Source: Liolophura sinensis
Lineage: Eukaryota; Mollusca; Polyplacophora; Chitonida; Chitonidae
Length of the DNA: 64,000 nt
Reading direction: 5' to 3'
NCBI RefSeq assembly: GCF_032854445.1
Contig: NW_027018080.1
Span: 1-64,000 of the forward strand
This document shows, piece after piece, positions 34,526 through 49,469 of the stretch. The position numbers and the translations under genes were made by a program. Position 1 is the first letter of the stretch, and each line of letters starts with the position of its first letter. A model generated the notes under the pieces. That model saw only the letters and a list, made by a program, of their open reading frames with translations. It had not been told where the DNA came from and ran no database searches.

Positions 34526-37500
34526 GAAGAGGTCAAATCTTTGGGCTAAGCCCATTTAACTCACCCAGCAATTGCCTTACTTCTAAGTCGAAGAAAATCT
34601 CAATGTCTTTATCTACGTGTAGAAAAACCACACCATTTGTACATGAAAAACACAAGGTACTTGATACAGTCTGCTGTAAAAAGTACAACTGAACACTGAC
34701 CCACTTCAGTAAGGTGCCAAAAGATTTGGAATTGAGCCAGGCATCGGCAGCTGTTGAAAAATTGCAAATTTCCCTGGTTTCCATGGAGTAAGAGCCGTTG
34801 CTGGGCACGTGATTATGACATCAATGATCATTCAATTGTCACTACAGCCAAAAGTATTAATCCGAGAGCAACGCGGATTGCACTATTCGATTTCTCGTCA
34901 CAAAATACGTCGGATTAGCCTCTTACCAGCAGCAACTGGAACAGTTTTTCCACTTTTGCATTTTTACCTGGTCTTTTTGTTAATTGAAATCGGCTACACT
35001 GTACTCTGTACAATCGCGACTGGTCATTACTATATTCAACTTTTGACTATAAGTCATGTGCCCTTCGGTAGCCCAGAAGACGTCAAATCTTTGGGCTAAG
35101 CCCATTTAACTCACCCAGCAATTGTCTTACTTCTAAGTCCAAGACAATCTCAATGTCTTTATCTACGTGTAGAAAAACCAGACCATTTGTACATAAAAAA
35201 CACAAGGTACTTGATACAGTCTGCTGTAAAAAGTACAACTGACCACAGACCCACATGAATAAGGTGCCAAAAGATGCGGAATTGAGCCAGGCATCGGCAG
35301 CTGTTGAAAAATTGCAAATTTCCCTGGTTTCCATGGAGTAAGAGCCGTTGCTGTGCACGTGATTATGACATAAATGATCATTCAATTGTCACTACAGCCA
35401 AAGTATTGGTCGGAGAGCAACGCGGTCTGCACCATTCGATTTGTCGTCACAAAATACGTCGGATTAGCCTCTTACCAGCAGCACTGGAACAGTTTTTCCA
35501 CTTTTGCATTTTTGCCTGGTCTTTTTGTTAATTGAAATGGGCTACACTGTACTCTGTACAATCGCGACTGGTCATTACTATATTCAACTTTTGACTATAA
35601 GTTATGTGCCCTTCGGTAGCCCAGAAGACGTCAAATCTTTGGGCTAAGCCCATTTAACTCACCCAGCAATTGTCTTACTTCTAAGTGCAAGACAATCTCA
35701 ATGTCTTTATTTACGTGTAGAAAAACCACACCATTTGTACATGAAAAACACAAGGTACTTGATACAGTCTGCTGTAAAAAGTACAACTGAACACTGACCC
35801 ACTTCAGTAAGGTGCCAAAAGATGCGGAATTGAGCCAGGCATCGGCAGCTGTTGAAAAATTGCAAATTTCCCTGGTTTCCATGGAGTAAGAGCCGTTGCT
35901 GGGCACGTGATTATGACATCAATGATCATTCAATTGTCACTACAGCCAAAAGTATTAGTCCGAGAGCAACGCGGATTGCACTATTCGATTTCTCGTCACA
36001 AAATACGTCGGATTAGCCTCTTACCAGCAGCAACTGGAACAGTTTTTCCACTTTTGCATTTTTACCTAATCTTTTTGTTAATTGAAATCGGCTACACTGT
36101 ACTCTGTACAATCGCGACTGGTCATTACTATATTCAACTTTTGACTATAAGTCATGTGCCCTTCGGTAGCCCAGAAGACGTCAAATCTTTGGGCTAAGCC
36201 CATTTAACTCACCCAGCAATTGTCTTACTTCTAAGTCCAAGACAATCTCAATGTCTTTATCTACGTGTAGAAAAACCAGACCATTTGTACATAAAAAACA
36301 CAAGGTACTTGATACAGTCTGCTGTAAAAAGTACAACTGACCACAGACCCACATGAATAAGGTGCCAAAAGATGCGGAATTGAGCCAGGCATCGGCAGCT
36401 GTTGAAAAAATGCAAATTTCCCTGGTTTCCATGGAGTAAGAGCCGTTGCTGTGCACGTGATTATGACATAAATGATCATTCAATTGTCACTACAGCCAAA
36501 AGTATTGGTCGGAGAGCAACGCGGTTTGCACCATTCGATTTCTCGTCACAAAATACGTCGGATTATCCTCTTACCAGCAGCACTGGAACAGTTTTTCCAC
36601 TTTTGCATTTTTACCTGGTCTTTTTGTTAATTGAAATCGGCTACACCGTACTCTGTACAATCGCGACTGGTCATTACTATATTCAACTTTTGACTATAAG
36701 TTATGTGCCCTTCGGTAGCCCAGAAGACCTGAAATCTTTGGGCTAAGCCCATTTAACTCACCCCAGCAATTGCCTTACTTCTAAGTGCAAGACAATCTCA
36801 ATGTTTTTAGTTACGTGTAGAAAAACCACACCAATTGTATATGAAAAACACAAGGTACTTGATACAGTCTGCTGTAAAAAGTACAACTAAACACTGACAT
36901 ACTTCAGTAAGGTGCCAAAAGATGCGGAATTGAGCCAGGCATCGGCAGCTGTTGAAAAATTGCAAATTTCCCTGGTTTCCATGGAGTAAGAGCCGTTGCT
37001 GGGCACGTGATTATGACATCAATGATCATTCAATTGTCACTACAGCCAAAAGTATTAGTCCGAAAGCAACGCGGATTGCACTATTCGATTTCTCGTCACA
37101 AAATACGTCGGATTAGCCTCTTACCAGCAGCAACTGGAACAGTTTTTCCACTTTTGCATTTTTACCTGGTCTTTTTGTTAATTGAAATCGGCTACACTGT
37201 ACTCTGTACCATCGCGACTGGTCATTACTATATTCAACTTTTGACTATAAGTCATGTGCCCTTCGGTAGCCCAGAAGACGTCAAATCTTTGGGCTAAGCC
37301 CATTTAACTCACCCAGCAATTGTCTTACTTCTAAGTCCAAGACAATCTCAATGTCTTTATCTACGTGTAGAAAAACCACACCATTTGTACATAAAAAACA
37401 CAAGGTACTTGATACAGTCTGCTGTAAAAAGTACAACTGACCACAGACCCACATGAATAAGGTGCCAAAAGATGCGGAATTGAGCCATGAATCGGCAGCT

Positions 37501-39471
37501 GTTGAAAAATTGCAAATTTCCCTGGTTTCCATGGAGTAAGAGCCGTTGCTGTGCACGTGATTATGACATAAATGATCATTCAATTGTCACTACAGCCAAA
37601 AGTATTGGTCGGAGAGCAACGCGGTTTGCACCATTCGATTTGTCGTCACAAAATACGTCGGATTAGCCTCTTACCAGCAGCACTGGAACAGTTTTTCCAC
37701 TTTTGCATTTTTACCTGGTCTTTTTGTTAATTGAAATCGGCTACACTGTACTCTGTACAATCGCGACTGGTCATTACTATATTCAACTTTTGACTATAAG
37801 TTATGTGCCCTTCAGTAGCCCAGAAGACCTGAAATCTTTGGGCCAAGCCCATTTAACTCACCCAGCAATTGTCTTACTTCTAAGTCCAAGACAATCTCAA
37901 TGTCTTTATCAACGTGTAGAAAAACCAGACCATTTGTACATAAAAAAAACAAGGTACTTGATACAGTCTGCTGTAAAAAGTACAACTGACCACAGACCCA
38001 CATGAATAAGGTGCCAAAAGATTCGGAATTGAGCCAGAAATCGGCAGCTGTTGAAAAATTGCAAATTTTCCTGGTTTCCATGGAGTAAGAGCCGTTGCTG
38101 GGCACGTGATTATGACATAAATGATCATTTAATTGTCACTACAGCCAAAAGTATTGGTCGGAGAGCAACGCGGTTTGCACCATTCGATTTCTCGTCACAA
38201 AATACGTCGAATTAGCCTCCTACTAGGAGCACTGGAACAGTTTTTCCACTTTTGCATTTTTGCCTGGTCTTTTTGTTAATTGAAATCGGCTACACTGTAC
38301 TCTGTACAATCGCGACTGGTCATTACTATATTCAACTTTTGACTATAAGTTATGTGCCCTTCGGTAGCCCAGAAGACCTGAAATCTTTGGGCTAAGCCCA
38401 TTTAACTCACCCAGCAATTGCCTTACTTCTAAGTGCAAGACAATCTCAATGTCTTTATCTACGTGCAGAAAAACCACACCATTTGTACATGAAAAACACA
38501 AGGTACTTGATACAGTCTGCTGTAAAAAGTACAACTGAACACTGACCCACTTCAGTAAGGTGCCAAAAGATGCGGAATTGAGCCAGGCATCGGCAGCTGT
38601 TGAAAAATTGCAAATTTCCCTGGTTTCCATGGAGTAAGAGCCGTTGCTGGGCACGTGATTATGACATTCAATGATCATTCAATTGTCACTACAGCCAAAA
38701 GTATTAGTCCGAGAGCAACGCGGATTGCACTATTCGATTTCTCGTCACAAAATACGTCGGATTAGCCTCTTACCAGCAGCAACTGGAACAGTTTTTCCAC
38801 TTTTGCATTTTTACCTGGTCTTTTTGTTAATTGAAATCGGCTACACTGTACTCTGTACAATCGCGACTGGTCATTACTATATTCAACTTTTGACTATAAG
38901 TCATGTGCCCTTCGGTAGCCCAGAAGACGTCAAATCTTTGGGCTAAGCCCATTTAACTCACCCAGCAATTGTCTTACTTTTAAGTCCAAGACAATCTCAA
39001 TGTCTTTATCTACGTGTAGAAAAACCAGACCATTTGTACATAAAAAACACAAGGTACTTGATACAGTCTGCTGTAAAAAGTACAACTGACCACAGACCCA
39101 CATGAATAAGGTGCCAAAAGATGCGGAATTGAGCCAGGAATCGGCAGCTGTTGAAAAATTGCAAATTTCCCTGGTTTCCATGGAGTAAGAGCCGTTGCTG
39201 TGCACGTGATTATGACATAAATGATCATTCAATTGTCACTACAGCCAAAAGTATTGGTCGGAGAGCAACGCGGTTTGCACCATTCGATTTCTCGTCACAA
39301 AATACGTCGGATTAGCCTCTTACCAGCAGCACTGGAACAGTTTTTCCACTTTTGCATTTTTGCCTGGTCTTTTTGTTAATTAAAATCGGCTACACTGTAC
39401 TCTGTACAATCGCGACTGGTCATTACTATATTCAACTTTTGACTATAAGTTATGTGCCCTTCGGTAGCCCA
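34526..39471. repeat. Alternating two-monomer register (R-S-R-S-R-S-T-R-S)
   Basis: Monomers start at 34526, 35076, 35624, 36174, 36723, 37274, 37823, 38372 and 38923. The R type (34526, 35624, 36723, 38372) has GTATTAGTCC or GTATTAATCC, GCACTATTCG, CAGCAACTGG and a terminal AAGTCATGTG (near 35,052, 36,150, 37,250 and 38,898). The S type (35076, 36174, 37274, 38923) has ACCACAGACCC with ACATGAATAAGG. The repeat distance is 1,098-1,100 bp except for one 1,648-bp step caused by the extra T-type monomer at 37,823. Confidence 0.85.
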
Positions 39472-42400
39472 GAAGACCTGAAATCTTTGGGCTAAGCCCA
39501 TTTAACTCACCCAGCAATTGCCTTACTTCTAAGTCCAAGACAATCTCAATGTCTTTATCTACGTGTAGAAAAACCAGACCATTTGTACATGAAAAACACA
39601 AGGTACTTGATACAGTCTGCTGTAAAAAGTACAACTGAACACTGGCCCACTTCAGTCAGGTGCCAAAAGATGCGGAATTGAGCCAGGAATCGGCAGCTGT
39701 TGACAAATTGCAAATTTCCCTGGTTTCCATGGAGTAAGAGCCGTTGCTGTGCACGTGATTATGGCATAAATGATCATTCAATTGTCGCTACAGCCAAAAG
39801 TATTGGTCGGAGAGCAACGCGGTTTGCACCATTCGATTTCTCGTCACAAAATACGTCAGATTAGCCTCTTACTAGTAGAAGTGGAACAGTTTTTCCACTT
39901 TTGCATTTTTGTCTGGTCTTTTTGTTAATTGAAACCGGCTACACTGTACTCTGTACAATCGCGACTGGTCATTACTATATTCAACTTTTGACTATAAGTT
40001 ATGTGCCCTTCTGTAGCCCAGAAGACCTGAAATCTTTGGGCTAAGCCCATTTAACTCAACCAGCAATTGCCTTACTTCTAAGTCCAAGACAATCTCAATG
40101 TCTTTATCTACGTGTAGAAAAACCAGACCATTTGTACATAAAAAACACAAGGTACTTGATACAGTCTGCTGTAAAAAGTACAACTAAACACTGACCCACA
40201 TTTATAAGGTGCCAAAAGATGCGGAATTGGGCCAGGCATCGGCAGCTGTTAAAAAATTGCAAATATCCCTAGTTTCCATGGAGTAAGAGCCGTTGCTGGG
40301 CACGTGATTATGACATCAATGATCATTCAATTGTCGCTACAGCCAAAAGTATTGGTCGGAGAGCAACGCGGTTTGCACCATTCGATTTCTCGTCACAAAA
40401 TACGTCGGATTAGCCTCTTACCAGCAGCACTGGAACAGGTTTTCCACTTTTGCATTTTTGCCTGGTCTTTTTGTTAATTGAAATCGGCTACACTGTACTC
40501 TGTACAATCGCGACTGGTCATTACTATATTCAACTTTTGACTATAAGTTATGTGCCCTTTGGTAGCCCAGAAGACCTGAAATCTTTGGGCTAAGCCCATT
40601 TAACTCACCCAGCAATTGCCTTACTTCTAAGTGCAAGACAATCTCAATGTCTTTATCTACGTGTAGAAAAACCACACCATTTGTACGTGAAAAACACAAG
40701 GTACTTGATACAGTCTGCTGTAAAAAGTACAACTGAACACTGACCCACTTCAGTAAGGTGCCAAAAGATTCGGAATTGAGCCAGGAATCGGCAGCTGTTG
40801 ACAAATTGCAAATTTCCCTGGTTTCCATGGAGTAAGAGCCGTTGCTGGGCACGTGATTATGGCATAAATGATCATTCAATTGTCACTACAGCCAAAAGTA
40901 TTGGTCGGAGAGCAACGCGGTTTGCACCATTCGATTTCTCGTCACAAAATACGTCGGATTAGCCTCTTACCAGCAGCACTGGAACAATTTTTCCACTTTT
41001 GCTTTTTTGCCTGGTCTTTTTGTTAATTTAAATCGGCTACACTGTACTATGTACCATCGCGACTGGTCATTACTATATTCAACTTTTGACTATATGTTAT
41101 GTGCCTTTCGGTAGATCAGAAGACGTCAAATCTTTCGGCTAAGCCCATTTAACTCACCCAGCAATTGCCTTACTTCTAAGTCGAAGACAATGTCAATGTC
41201 TTTATCTACGTGTGGAAAAACCACACGATTTGTACATGAAGAACACAAGGAACTTGATACAGTCTGCTGTAAAAAGTACAACTGAACACTGACCCACATT
41301 TATAAGGTGCCAAAAGATTCGGAATTGGGCCAGGCATCGGCAGCTGTTAAAAAATTGTAAATATCCCTGGTTTCCATGGAGTAAGAGCCGTTGCTGGGCA
41401 CGTGATTATGACATCAATGATCATTCAATTGTCGCTACAGCCAAAAGTATTGGTCGGAGAGCAACGCGGTTTGCACCATTCGATTTCTCGTCAAAAAATA
41501 CGTCGGATTAGCCTCTTACCAGCAGCACTGGAACAGTTTTTCCACTTTTGCATTTTTGCCTGGTCTTTTTGTTAATTGAAATCGGCTACACTGTACTCTG
41601 TACAATCGCGACTGGTCATTACTATATTCAACTTTTGACTATAAGTTATGTGCCCTTCGGTAGCCCAGAAGACCTGAAATTTTTGGGCTAAGCCCATTTA
41701 ACTCACCCAGCAATTGCCTTACTTCTAAGTGCAAGACAATCTCAATGTCTTTATCTACGTGTAGAAAAACCATACCATTTGTACGTGAAAAACACAAGGT
41801 ACTTGATACAGTCTGCTGTAAAAAGTACAACTGAACACTGACCCACTTCAGTAAGGTGCCAAAAGATGCGGAATTGAGCCAGGCATCGGCAGCTGTTGAA
41901 AAATTGCAAATTTCCCTGGTTTCCATGGAGTAAGAAACGTTGCTGGGCACGTGATTATGACATAAATGATCATTCAATTGTCACTACAGCCAAAAGTATT
42001 AGTCCGAGAGAAACGCGGATTGCACCATTCGATTTCTCGTCACAAAATACGTCGGATTAGCCTCTTACCAGCAGCAACTGGAACAGTTTTTCCACTTTTG
42101 CATTTTTACCTGGTCTTTTTGTTAATTGAAATCGGCTACACTGTACTCTGTACAATCGCGACTGGTCATTACTATATTCAACTTTTGACTATAAGTTATG
42201 TGCCCTTCAGTAGCACAGAAGACGTCAAATCTTTGGGCTAAGCCCATTTAACTCACCCAGCAATTGTCTTACTTCTAAGTCGAAGACAATCTCAATGTCT
42301 TTATCTACGTGTAGAAAAACCAGACCATTTGTACATAAAAGAAACAAGGTACTTGATACAGTCTGCTGTAAAAAGTACAACTGACCACAGACCCACATGA

Positions 42401-45075
42401 ATAAGGTGCCAAAAGATGCGGAATTGAGCCAGAAATCGGCAGCTGTTGAAAAATTGCAAATTTTCCTGGTTTCCATGGAGTAAGAGCCGTTGCTGGGCAC
42501 GTGATTATGACATAAATGATCATTGAATTGTCACTACAGCCAAAAGTATTGGCCGGAGAGCAACGCGGTTTGCACCATTCGATTTCTCGTCACAAAATAC
42601 GTCGAATTAGCCTGTTACTAGCAGCACTGGAAGAGTTTTTCCACTTTTGCATTTTTGCCTGGTCTTTTTGTTAATTGAAATCGGCTACACTGTACTCTGT
42701 ACAATCGCGACTGGTCATTACTATATTCAACTTTTGACTATAGGTTATGTGCCCTTCGGTAGCCCAGAAGACGTCAAATCTTTGGGCTAAGCCCATTTAA
42801 CTCACCCAGCAATTGCCTTACTTCTAAGTCCAAGACAATCTCAATGTCTTTATCTACGTGGAGAAAAAAAACACCATTTGTACATAAAAAGCACAAGGTA
42901 CTTGATACAGTCTGCTGTAAAAAGTACAACTAAACACTGACCCACATTTATAAGGTGCCAAAAGATTCGGAATTGGGCCAGGCATCGGCAGCTGTTAAAA
43001 AATTGCAAATATCCCTGGTTTCCATGGAGTAAGAGCCGTTGCTGGGCACGTGATTATGACATCAATGATCATTCAATTGTCGCTACAGCCAAAAGTATTG
43101 GTCGGAGAGCAACGCAGTTTGCACCATTCGATTTCTCGTCACAAAATACGTCGGATTAGCCTCTTACCAGCAGCACTGGAACAGTTTTTCCACCTTTGCA
43201 TTTTTGTCTGGTCTTTTTGTTAATTGAAATCGGCTACACTGTACTCTGTACAATCGCGACTGGTCATTACTATATTCAACTTTTGACTATAAGTTATGTG
43301 CCCTTCGGTAGCCCAGAAGACCTGAAATCTTTGGGCTAAGCCCATTTAACTCACCCAGCAATTGCCTTACTTCTAAGTGCAAGACAATCTCAATGTCTTT
43401 ATCTACGTGTAGAAAAACCATACCATTTGTACATGAAAAACACAAGGTACTTGATACAGTCTGCTGTAAAAAGTACAACTGAACACTGACCCACTTCAGT
43501 AAGGTGCCAAAAGATGCGGAATTGAGCAAGGCATTGGTAGCTGTTGAAAAATTGCAAATTTCCCTGGTTTCCATGGAGTAAGAGCCGTTGCTGTGCACGT
43601 GATTATGACATCAATTATCATTCAATTGTCGCTACAGCCAAAAGTATTGGTCGGAGAGCAACGCGGTTTGCACCATTCGATTTCTCGTCACAAAATACGT
43701 CGGTTTAGCCTCTTACCAGCAGCACTGGAACAGTTTTTCCACTTTTGCATTTTTGCCTGGTCTTTTTGTTAATTGAAATCGGCTACACTGTACTCTGTAC
43801 AATCGCGACTGGTCATTACTATATTCAACTTTTGATTATAAGTTATGTGCCCTTCGGTAGCCCAGAAGACGTCAAATCTTTGGGCTAAGCCCATTTAACT
43901 CACCAAGCAATTGTCTTACTTCTAAGTCCAAGACAATCTCAATGTCTTTATCTACGTGTAGAAAAAAAACACCATTTGTACATAAAAAACACAAGGTACT
44001 TGATACAGTCTGCTGTAAAAAGTACAACTAAACACTGACCCACATTTATAAGGTGCCAAAAGATGCGGAATTGGGCCAGGCATCGGCAGCTGTTAAAAAA
44101 TTGCAAATTTTCCTGGTTTCCATGGAGTAAGAGCCGTTGCTGTGCACGTGATTATGACATAAATGATCATTCAATTGTCACTACAGCCAAAAGTATTGGT
44201 CGGAGAGCAACGCGGTTTGCACCATTCGATTTGTCGTCACAAAATACGTCGGATTAGCCTCTTACCAGCAGCACTGGAACAGTTTTTCCACTTTTGCATT
44301 TTTACCTGGTCTTTTTGTTAATTGAAATCGGCTACACTGTACTCTGTACAATCGCGACTGGTCATTACTATATTCAACTTTTGACTATAAGTTATGTGCC
44401 CTTCGATAGCCCAGAAGACGTCAAATCTTTGGGCTAAGCCCATTTAACTCACCCAGCAATTGCCTTACTTCTAAGAGCAAGACAATCTCAATGTCTTTAT
44501 CTACGTGTAGAAAAACCATACCATTTGTACATAAAAAACACAAGGTACTTGATACAGTCTGCTGTAAAAAGTACAACTGACCACAGAACCACATGAATAA
44601 GGTGCCAAAAGATGCGGAATTGAGCCAGGAATCGGCAGCTGTTGAAAAATTGCAAATTTCCCTGGTTTCCATGGATTAAGAGCCGTTGCTGTGCACGTGA
44701 TTATGACATAAATGATCATTCAATTGTCACTACAGCCAAAAGTATTGGTCGGAGAGCAACGCGGTTTGCACCATTCGATTTGTCGTCACAAAATACGTCG
44801 GATTAGCCTCTTACTAGCAGCACTGGAACAGTTTTTCCACTTTTGCATTTTTACCTGGTCTTTTTGTTAATTGAAATCGGCTACACTGTACTATGTACAA
44901 TCGCGACTGGTCATTACTATATTCAACTTTTGACTATAGGTTATGTGCCCTTCGGTAGCCCAGAAGACCTGAAATCTTTGGGCTAAGCCCATTTAACTCA
45001 CCCAGCAATTGCCTTACTTCTAAGTCCAAGACAATCTCAATGTCTTTATCTACGTGTAGAAAAAAAACAGCATTT
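39472..45075. repeat. Array segment: heterogeneous monomers 73-83
   Basis: Monomers start at 39472, 40021, 40570, 41119, 41668, 42218, 42767, 43316, 43865, 44414 and 44963. Nearly all are exactly 549 bp. No simple short register is obvious, though neighbours share local variants such as CGCAGTTTGC (near 43,112 and, in the next block, 45,309). The 41,119 monomer has several private changes (GGTAGATCAGAAG, TTTCGGCTAAG, CCACACGATTTG, GAAGAACACAAGGAAC). From about 44.6 kb the variant ACCACAGAACCACATG appears. Confidence 0.85.
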
Positions 45076-48000
45076 GTACATAAAAAACACAAGGTACTTG
45101 ATACAGTCTGCTGTAAAAAGTACAACTAAACACTGACCCACATTTATAAGGTGCCAAAAGATTCGGAATTGGGCCAGGCATCGGCAGCTGTTAAAAAATT
45201 GCAAATATCCCTGGTTTCCATGGAGTAAGAGCCGTTGCTGGGCACGTGATTATGACATCAATGATCATTCAATTGTCGCTACAGCCAAAAGTATTGGTCG
45301 GAGAGCAACGCAGTTTGCACCATTCGATTTCTCGTCACAAAATACGTCGGATTAGCCTCTTACCAGCAGCACTGGAACAGTTTTTCCACTTTTGCATTTT
45401 TACCTGGTCTTTTTGTTAATTGAAATCGGCTACACTGTACTCTGTACAATCGCGACTGGTCATTACTATATTCAACTTTTGACTATAAGTTATGTGCCCT
45501 TCGGTAGCCCAGAAGACCTGAAATCTTTGGGCTAAGCCCATTTAACTCACCCAGCAATTGCCTTACTTCTAAGTGCAAGACAATCTCAATGTCTTTATCT
45601 ACGTGTAGAAAAACCATACCATTTGTACATGAAAAACACAAGGTACTTGATACAGTCTGCTGTAAAAAGTACAACTGACCACAGAACCACATGAATAAGG
45701 TGCCAAAAGATGCGGAATTGAGCCAGGAATCGGCAGCTGTTGAAAAATTGCAAATTTCCCTGGTTTCCATGGATTAAGAGCCGTTGCTGTGCACGTGATT
45801 ATGACATAAATGATCATTCAATTGTCACTACAGCCAAAAGTATTGGTCGGAGAGCAACGCGGTTTGCACCATTCGATTTGTCGTCACAAAATACGTCGGA
45901 TTAGCCTCTTACCAGCAGCACTGGAACAGTTTTTCCACTTTTGCATTTTTACCTGGTCTTTTTGTTAATTGAAATCGGCTACACTGTACTCTGTACAATC
46001 GCGACTGGTCATTACTATATTGAACTTTTGACTATAAGTTATGTGCCCTTCGGTAGACCAGAAGACCTGAAATCTTTGGGCTAAGCCCATTTAACTCACC
46101 CAGCAATTGCCTTACTTCTAAGTGCAAGACAATCTCAATGTCTTTATCTACGTGTAGAAAAACCACACCATTTGTACGTGAAAAACACAAGGTACTTGAT
46201 ACAGTCTGCTGTAAAAAGTACAACTGAACACTGAACCACTTCAGTAAGGTGCCAAAAGATTCGGAATTGAGCCAGGCATCGGCAGCTGTTGAAAAATTGC
46301 AAATTTCCCTGGTTTCCATGGAGTAAGAGCCGTTGCTGGGCACGTGATTATGGCATAAATGATCATTCAATTGTCACTACAGCCAAAATTATTGGTCGGA
46401 GAGCAACGCGGTTTGCACCATTCGATTTCTCATCACAAAATACGTCGGATTAGTCTCTTACCAGCAGCAACTGGAACAATGTTTCCAATTTTACATTTTT
46501 GCCTGGTCTTTTTGTTAATTGAAATCGGCTACACTGTACTATGTACCATCGCGACTGGTCATTACTATATTCAACTTTTGACTATATGTTATGTGCCCTT
46601 CGGTAGCCCAGAAGACGTCAAATCTTTGGGCTAAGCCCATTTAACTCACCCAGCAATTGCCTTACTTCTACGTCGAAGAAAATCTCAATGTCTTTATCTA
46701 CGTGTAGAAAAACCACACCATTTGTACATGAAAAACACAAGGTACTTGATACAGTCTGCTGTAAAAAGTACAACTGAACACTGACCCACATTTATAAGGT
46801 GCCAAAAGATTCGGAATTGGGCCAGGCATCGGCAGCTGTTGACAAATTCCAAATTTCCCTGGTTTCCATGGAGTAAGAGCCTTTGCTGGGCACGTGATTA
46901 TGACATCAATGATCATTCAATTGTCGCTACAGCCAAAAGTATTGGTCGGAGAGCAACGCGGTTTGCACCATTCGATTTCTCGTCACAAAATACGTCGGAT
47001 TAGCCTCTTACCAGCAGCACTGGAACAGTTTTTCCACTTTTGCATTTTTGCCTGGTCTTTTTGTTAATTGAAATCGGCTACACTGTACTCTGTAGAATCG
47101 CGACTGGTCATTACTATATTCAACTTTTGACAATAAGTTATGTGCCCTTCGGTAGCCCAGAAGACGTCAAATCTTTGGGCTAAGCCCATTTAACTCACCC
47201 AGCAATTGCCTTACTTCTAAGAGCAAGACAATCTCAATGTCTTTATCTACGTGTAGAAAAACCAGATTATTTGTACATAAAAAACACAAGGTACTTGATA
47301 CAGTCTGCTGTAAAAAGTACAACTAAACACTGACCCACATTTATAAGGTGCCAAAAGATTCGGAATTGGGCCAGGCATCGGCAGCTGTTAAAAAATTGCA
47401 AATATCCCTGGTTTCCATGGAGTAAGAGCCGTTGCTGGGCACGTGATTATGACATCAATGATCATTCAATTGTCGCTACAGCCAAAAGTATTGGTCGGAG
47501 AGCAACGCAGTTTGCACCATTCGATTTCTCGTCACAAAATACGTCGGATTAGCCTCTTACCAGCAGCACTGGAACAGTTTTTCCACTTTTGCATTTTTAC
47601 CTGGTCTTTTTGTTAATTGAAATCGGCTACACTGTACTCTGTACAATCGCGACTGGTCATTACTATATTCAACTTTTGACTATAAGTTATGTGCCCTTCG
47701 GTAGCCCAGAAGACCTGAAATCTTTGGGCTAAGCCCATTTAACTCACCCAGCAATTGCCTTACTTCTAAGTGCAAGACAATCTCAATGTCTTTATCTACG
47801 TGTAGAAAAACCATACCATTTGTACATGAAAAACACAAGGTACTTGATACAGTCTGCTGTAAAAAGTACAACTGACCACAGAACCACATGAATAAGGTGC
47901 CAAAAGATGCGGAATTGAGCCAGGAATCGGCAGCTGTTGAAAAATTGCAAATTTCCCTGGTTTCCATGGATTAAGAGCCGTTGCTGTGCACGTGATTATG

Positions 48001-49469
48001 ACATAAATGATCATTCAATTGTCACTACAGCCAAAAGTATTGGTCGGAGAGCAACGCGGTTTGCACCATTCGATTTGTCGTCACAAAATACGTCGGATTA
48101 GCCTCTTACCAGCAGCACTGGAACAGTTTTTCCACTTTTGCATTTTTACCTGGTCTTTTTGTTAATTGAAATCGGCTACACTGTACTCTGTACAATCGCG
48201 ACTGGTCATTACTATATTGAACTTTTGACTATAAGTTATGTGCCCTTCGGTAGACCAGAAGACCTGAAATCTTTGGGCTAAGCCCATTTAACTCACCCAG
48301 CAATTGCCTTACTTCTAAGTGCAAGACAATCTCAATGTCTTTATCTACGTGTAGAAAAACCACACCATTTGTACGTGAAAAACACAAGGTACTTGATACA
48401 GTCTGCTGTAAAAAGTACAACTGAACACTGAACCACTTCAGTAAGGTGCCAAAAGATTCGGAATTGAGCCAGGCATCGGCAGCTGTTGAAAAATTGCAAA
48501 TTTCCCTGGTTTCCATGGAGTAAGAGCCGTTGCTGGGCACGTGATTATGGCATAAATGATCATTCAATTGTCACTACAGCCAAAATTATTGGTCGGAGAG
48601 CAACGCGGTTTGCACCATTCGATTTCTCATCACAAAATACGTCGGATTAGCCTCTTACCAGCAGCAACTGGAACAATGTTTCCAATTTTACATTTTTGCC
48701 TGGTCTTTTTGTTAATTGAAATCGGCTACACTGTACTATGTACCATCGCGACTGGTCATTACTATATTCAACTTTTGACTATATGTTATGTGCCCTTCGG
48801 TAGCCCAGAAGACGTCAAATCTTTGGGCTAAGCCCATTTAACTCACCCAGCAATTGCCTTACTTCTACGTCGAAGAAAATCTCAATGTCTTTATCTACGT
48901 GTAGAAAAACCACACCATTTGTACATGAAAAACACAAGGTACTTGATACAGTCTGCTGTAAAAAGTACAACTGAACACTGACCCACATTTATAAGGTGCC
49001 AAAAGATTCGGAATTGGGCCAGGCATCGGCAGCTGTTGACAAATTCCAAATTTCCCTGGTTTCCATGGAGTAAGAGCCTTTGCTGGGCACGTGATTATGA
49101 CATCAATGATCATTCAATTGTCGCTACAGCCAAAAGTATTGGTCGGAGAGCAACGCGGTTTGCACCATTCGATTTCTCGTCACAAAATACGTCGGATTAG
49201 CCTCTTACCAGCAGCACTGGAACAGTTTTTCCACTTTTGCATTTTTGCCTGGTCTTTTTGTTAATTGAAATCGGCTACACTGTACTCTGTAGAATCGCGA
49301 CTGGTCATTACTATATTCAACTTTTGACAATAAGTTATGTGCCCTTCGGTAGCCCAGAAGACGTCAAATCTTTGGGCTAAGCCCATTTAACTCACCCAGC
49401 AATTGCCTTACTTCTAAGAGCAAGACAATCTCAATGTCTTTATCTACGTGTAGAAAAACCAGATTATTT
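45076..49469. repeat. Near-identical tandem duplication of a four-monomer block (2,197 bp x 2)
   Basis: Copy 1 runs about 45,076-47,272 and copy 2 about 47,273-49,469. Similarity continues into the next unit to about 49,630. Monomers in the block start at 45512, 46061, 46611, 47160, 47709, 48258, 48808 and 49357. Many rare variants recur exactly 2,197 bp apart: CGCAGTTTGC, CCATGGATTAAGAG, TATTGAACTTTTG, GGTAGACCAG, TTTCTCATCAC, GAACAATGTTTCC, CTTCTACGTCG, GAGCCTTTGC, CTGTAGAATCG and TTGACAATAAG. The only difference I spotted is TAGTCTC (46,453) versus TAGCCTC (48,650). This is the youngest-looking event in the window. A collapsed or duplicated assembly path is the main alternative. Confidence 0.9.
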
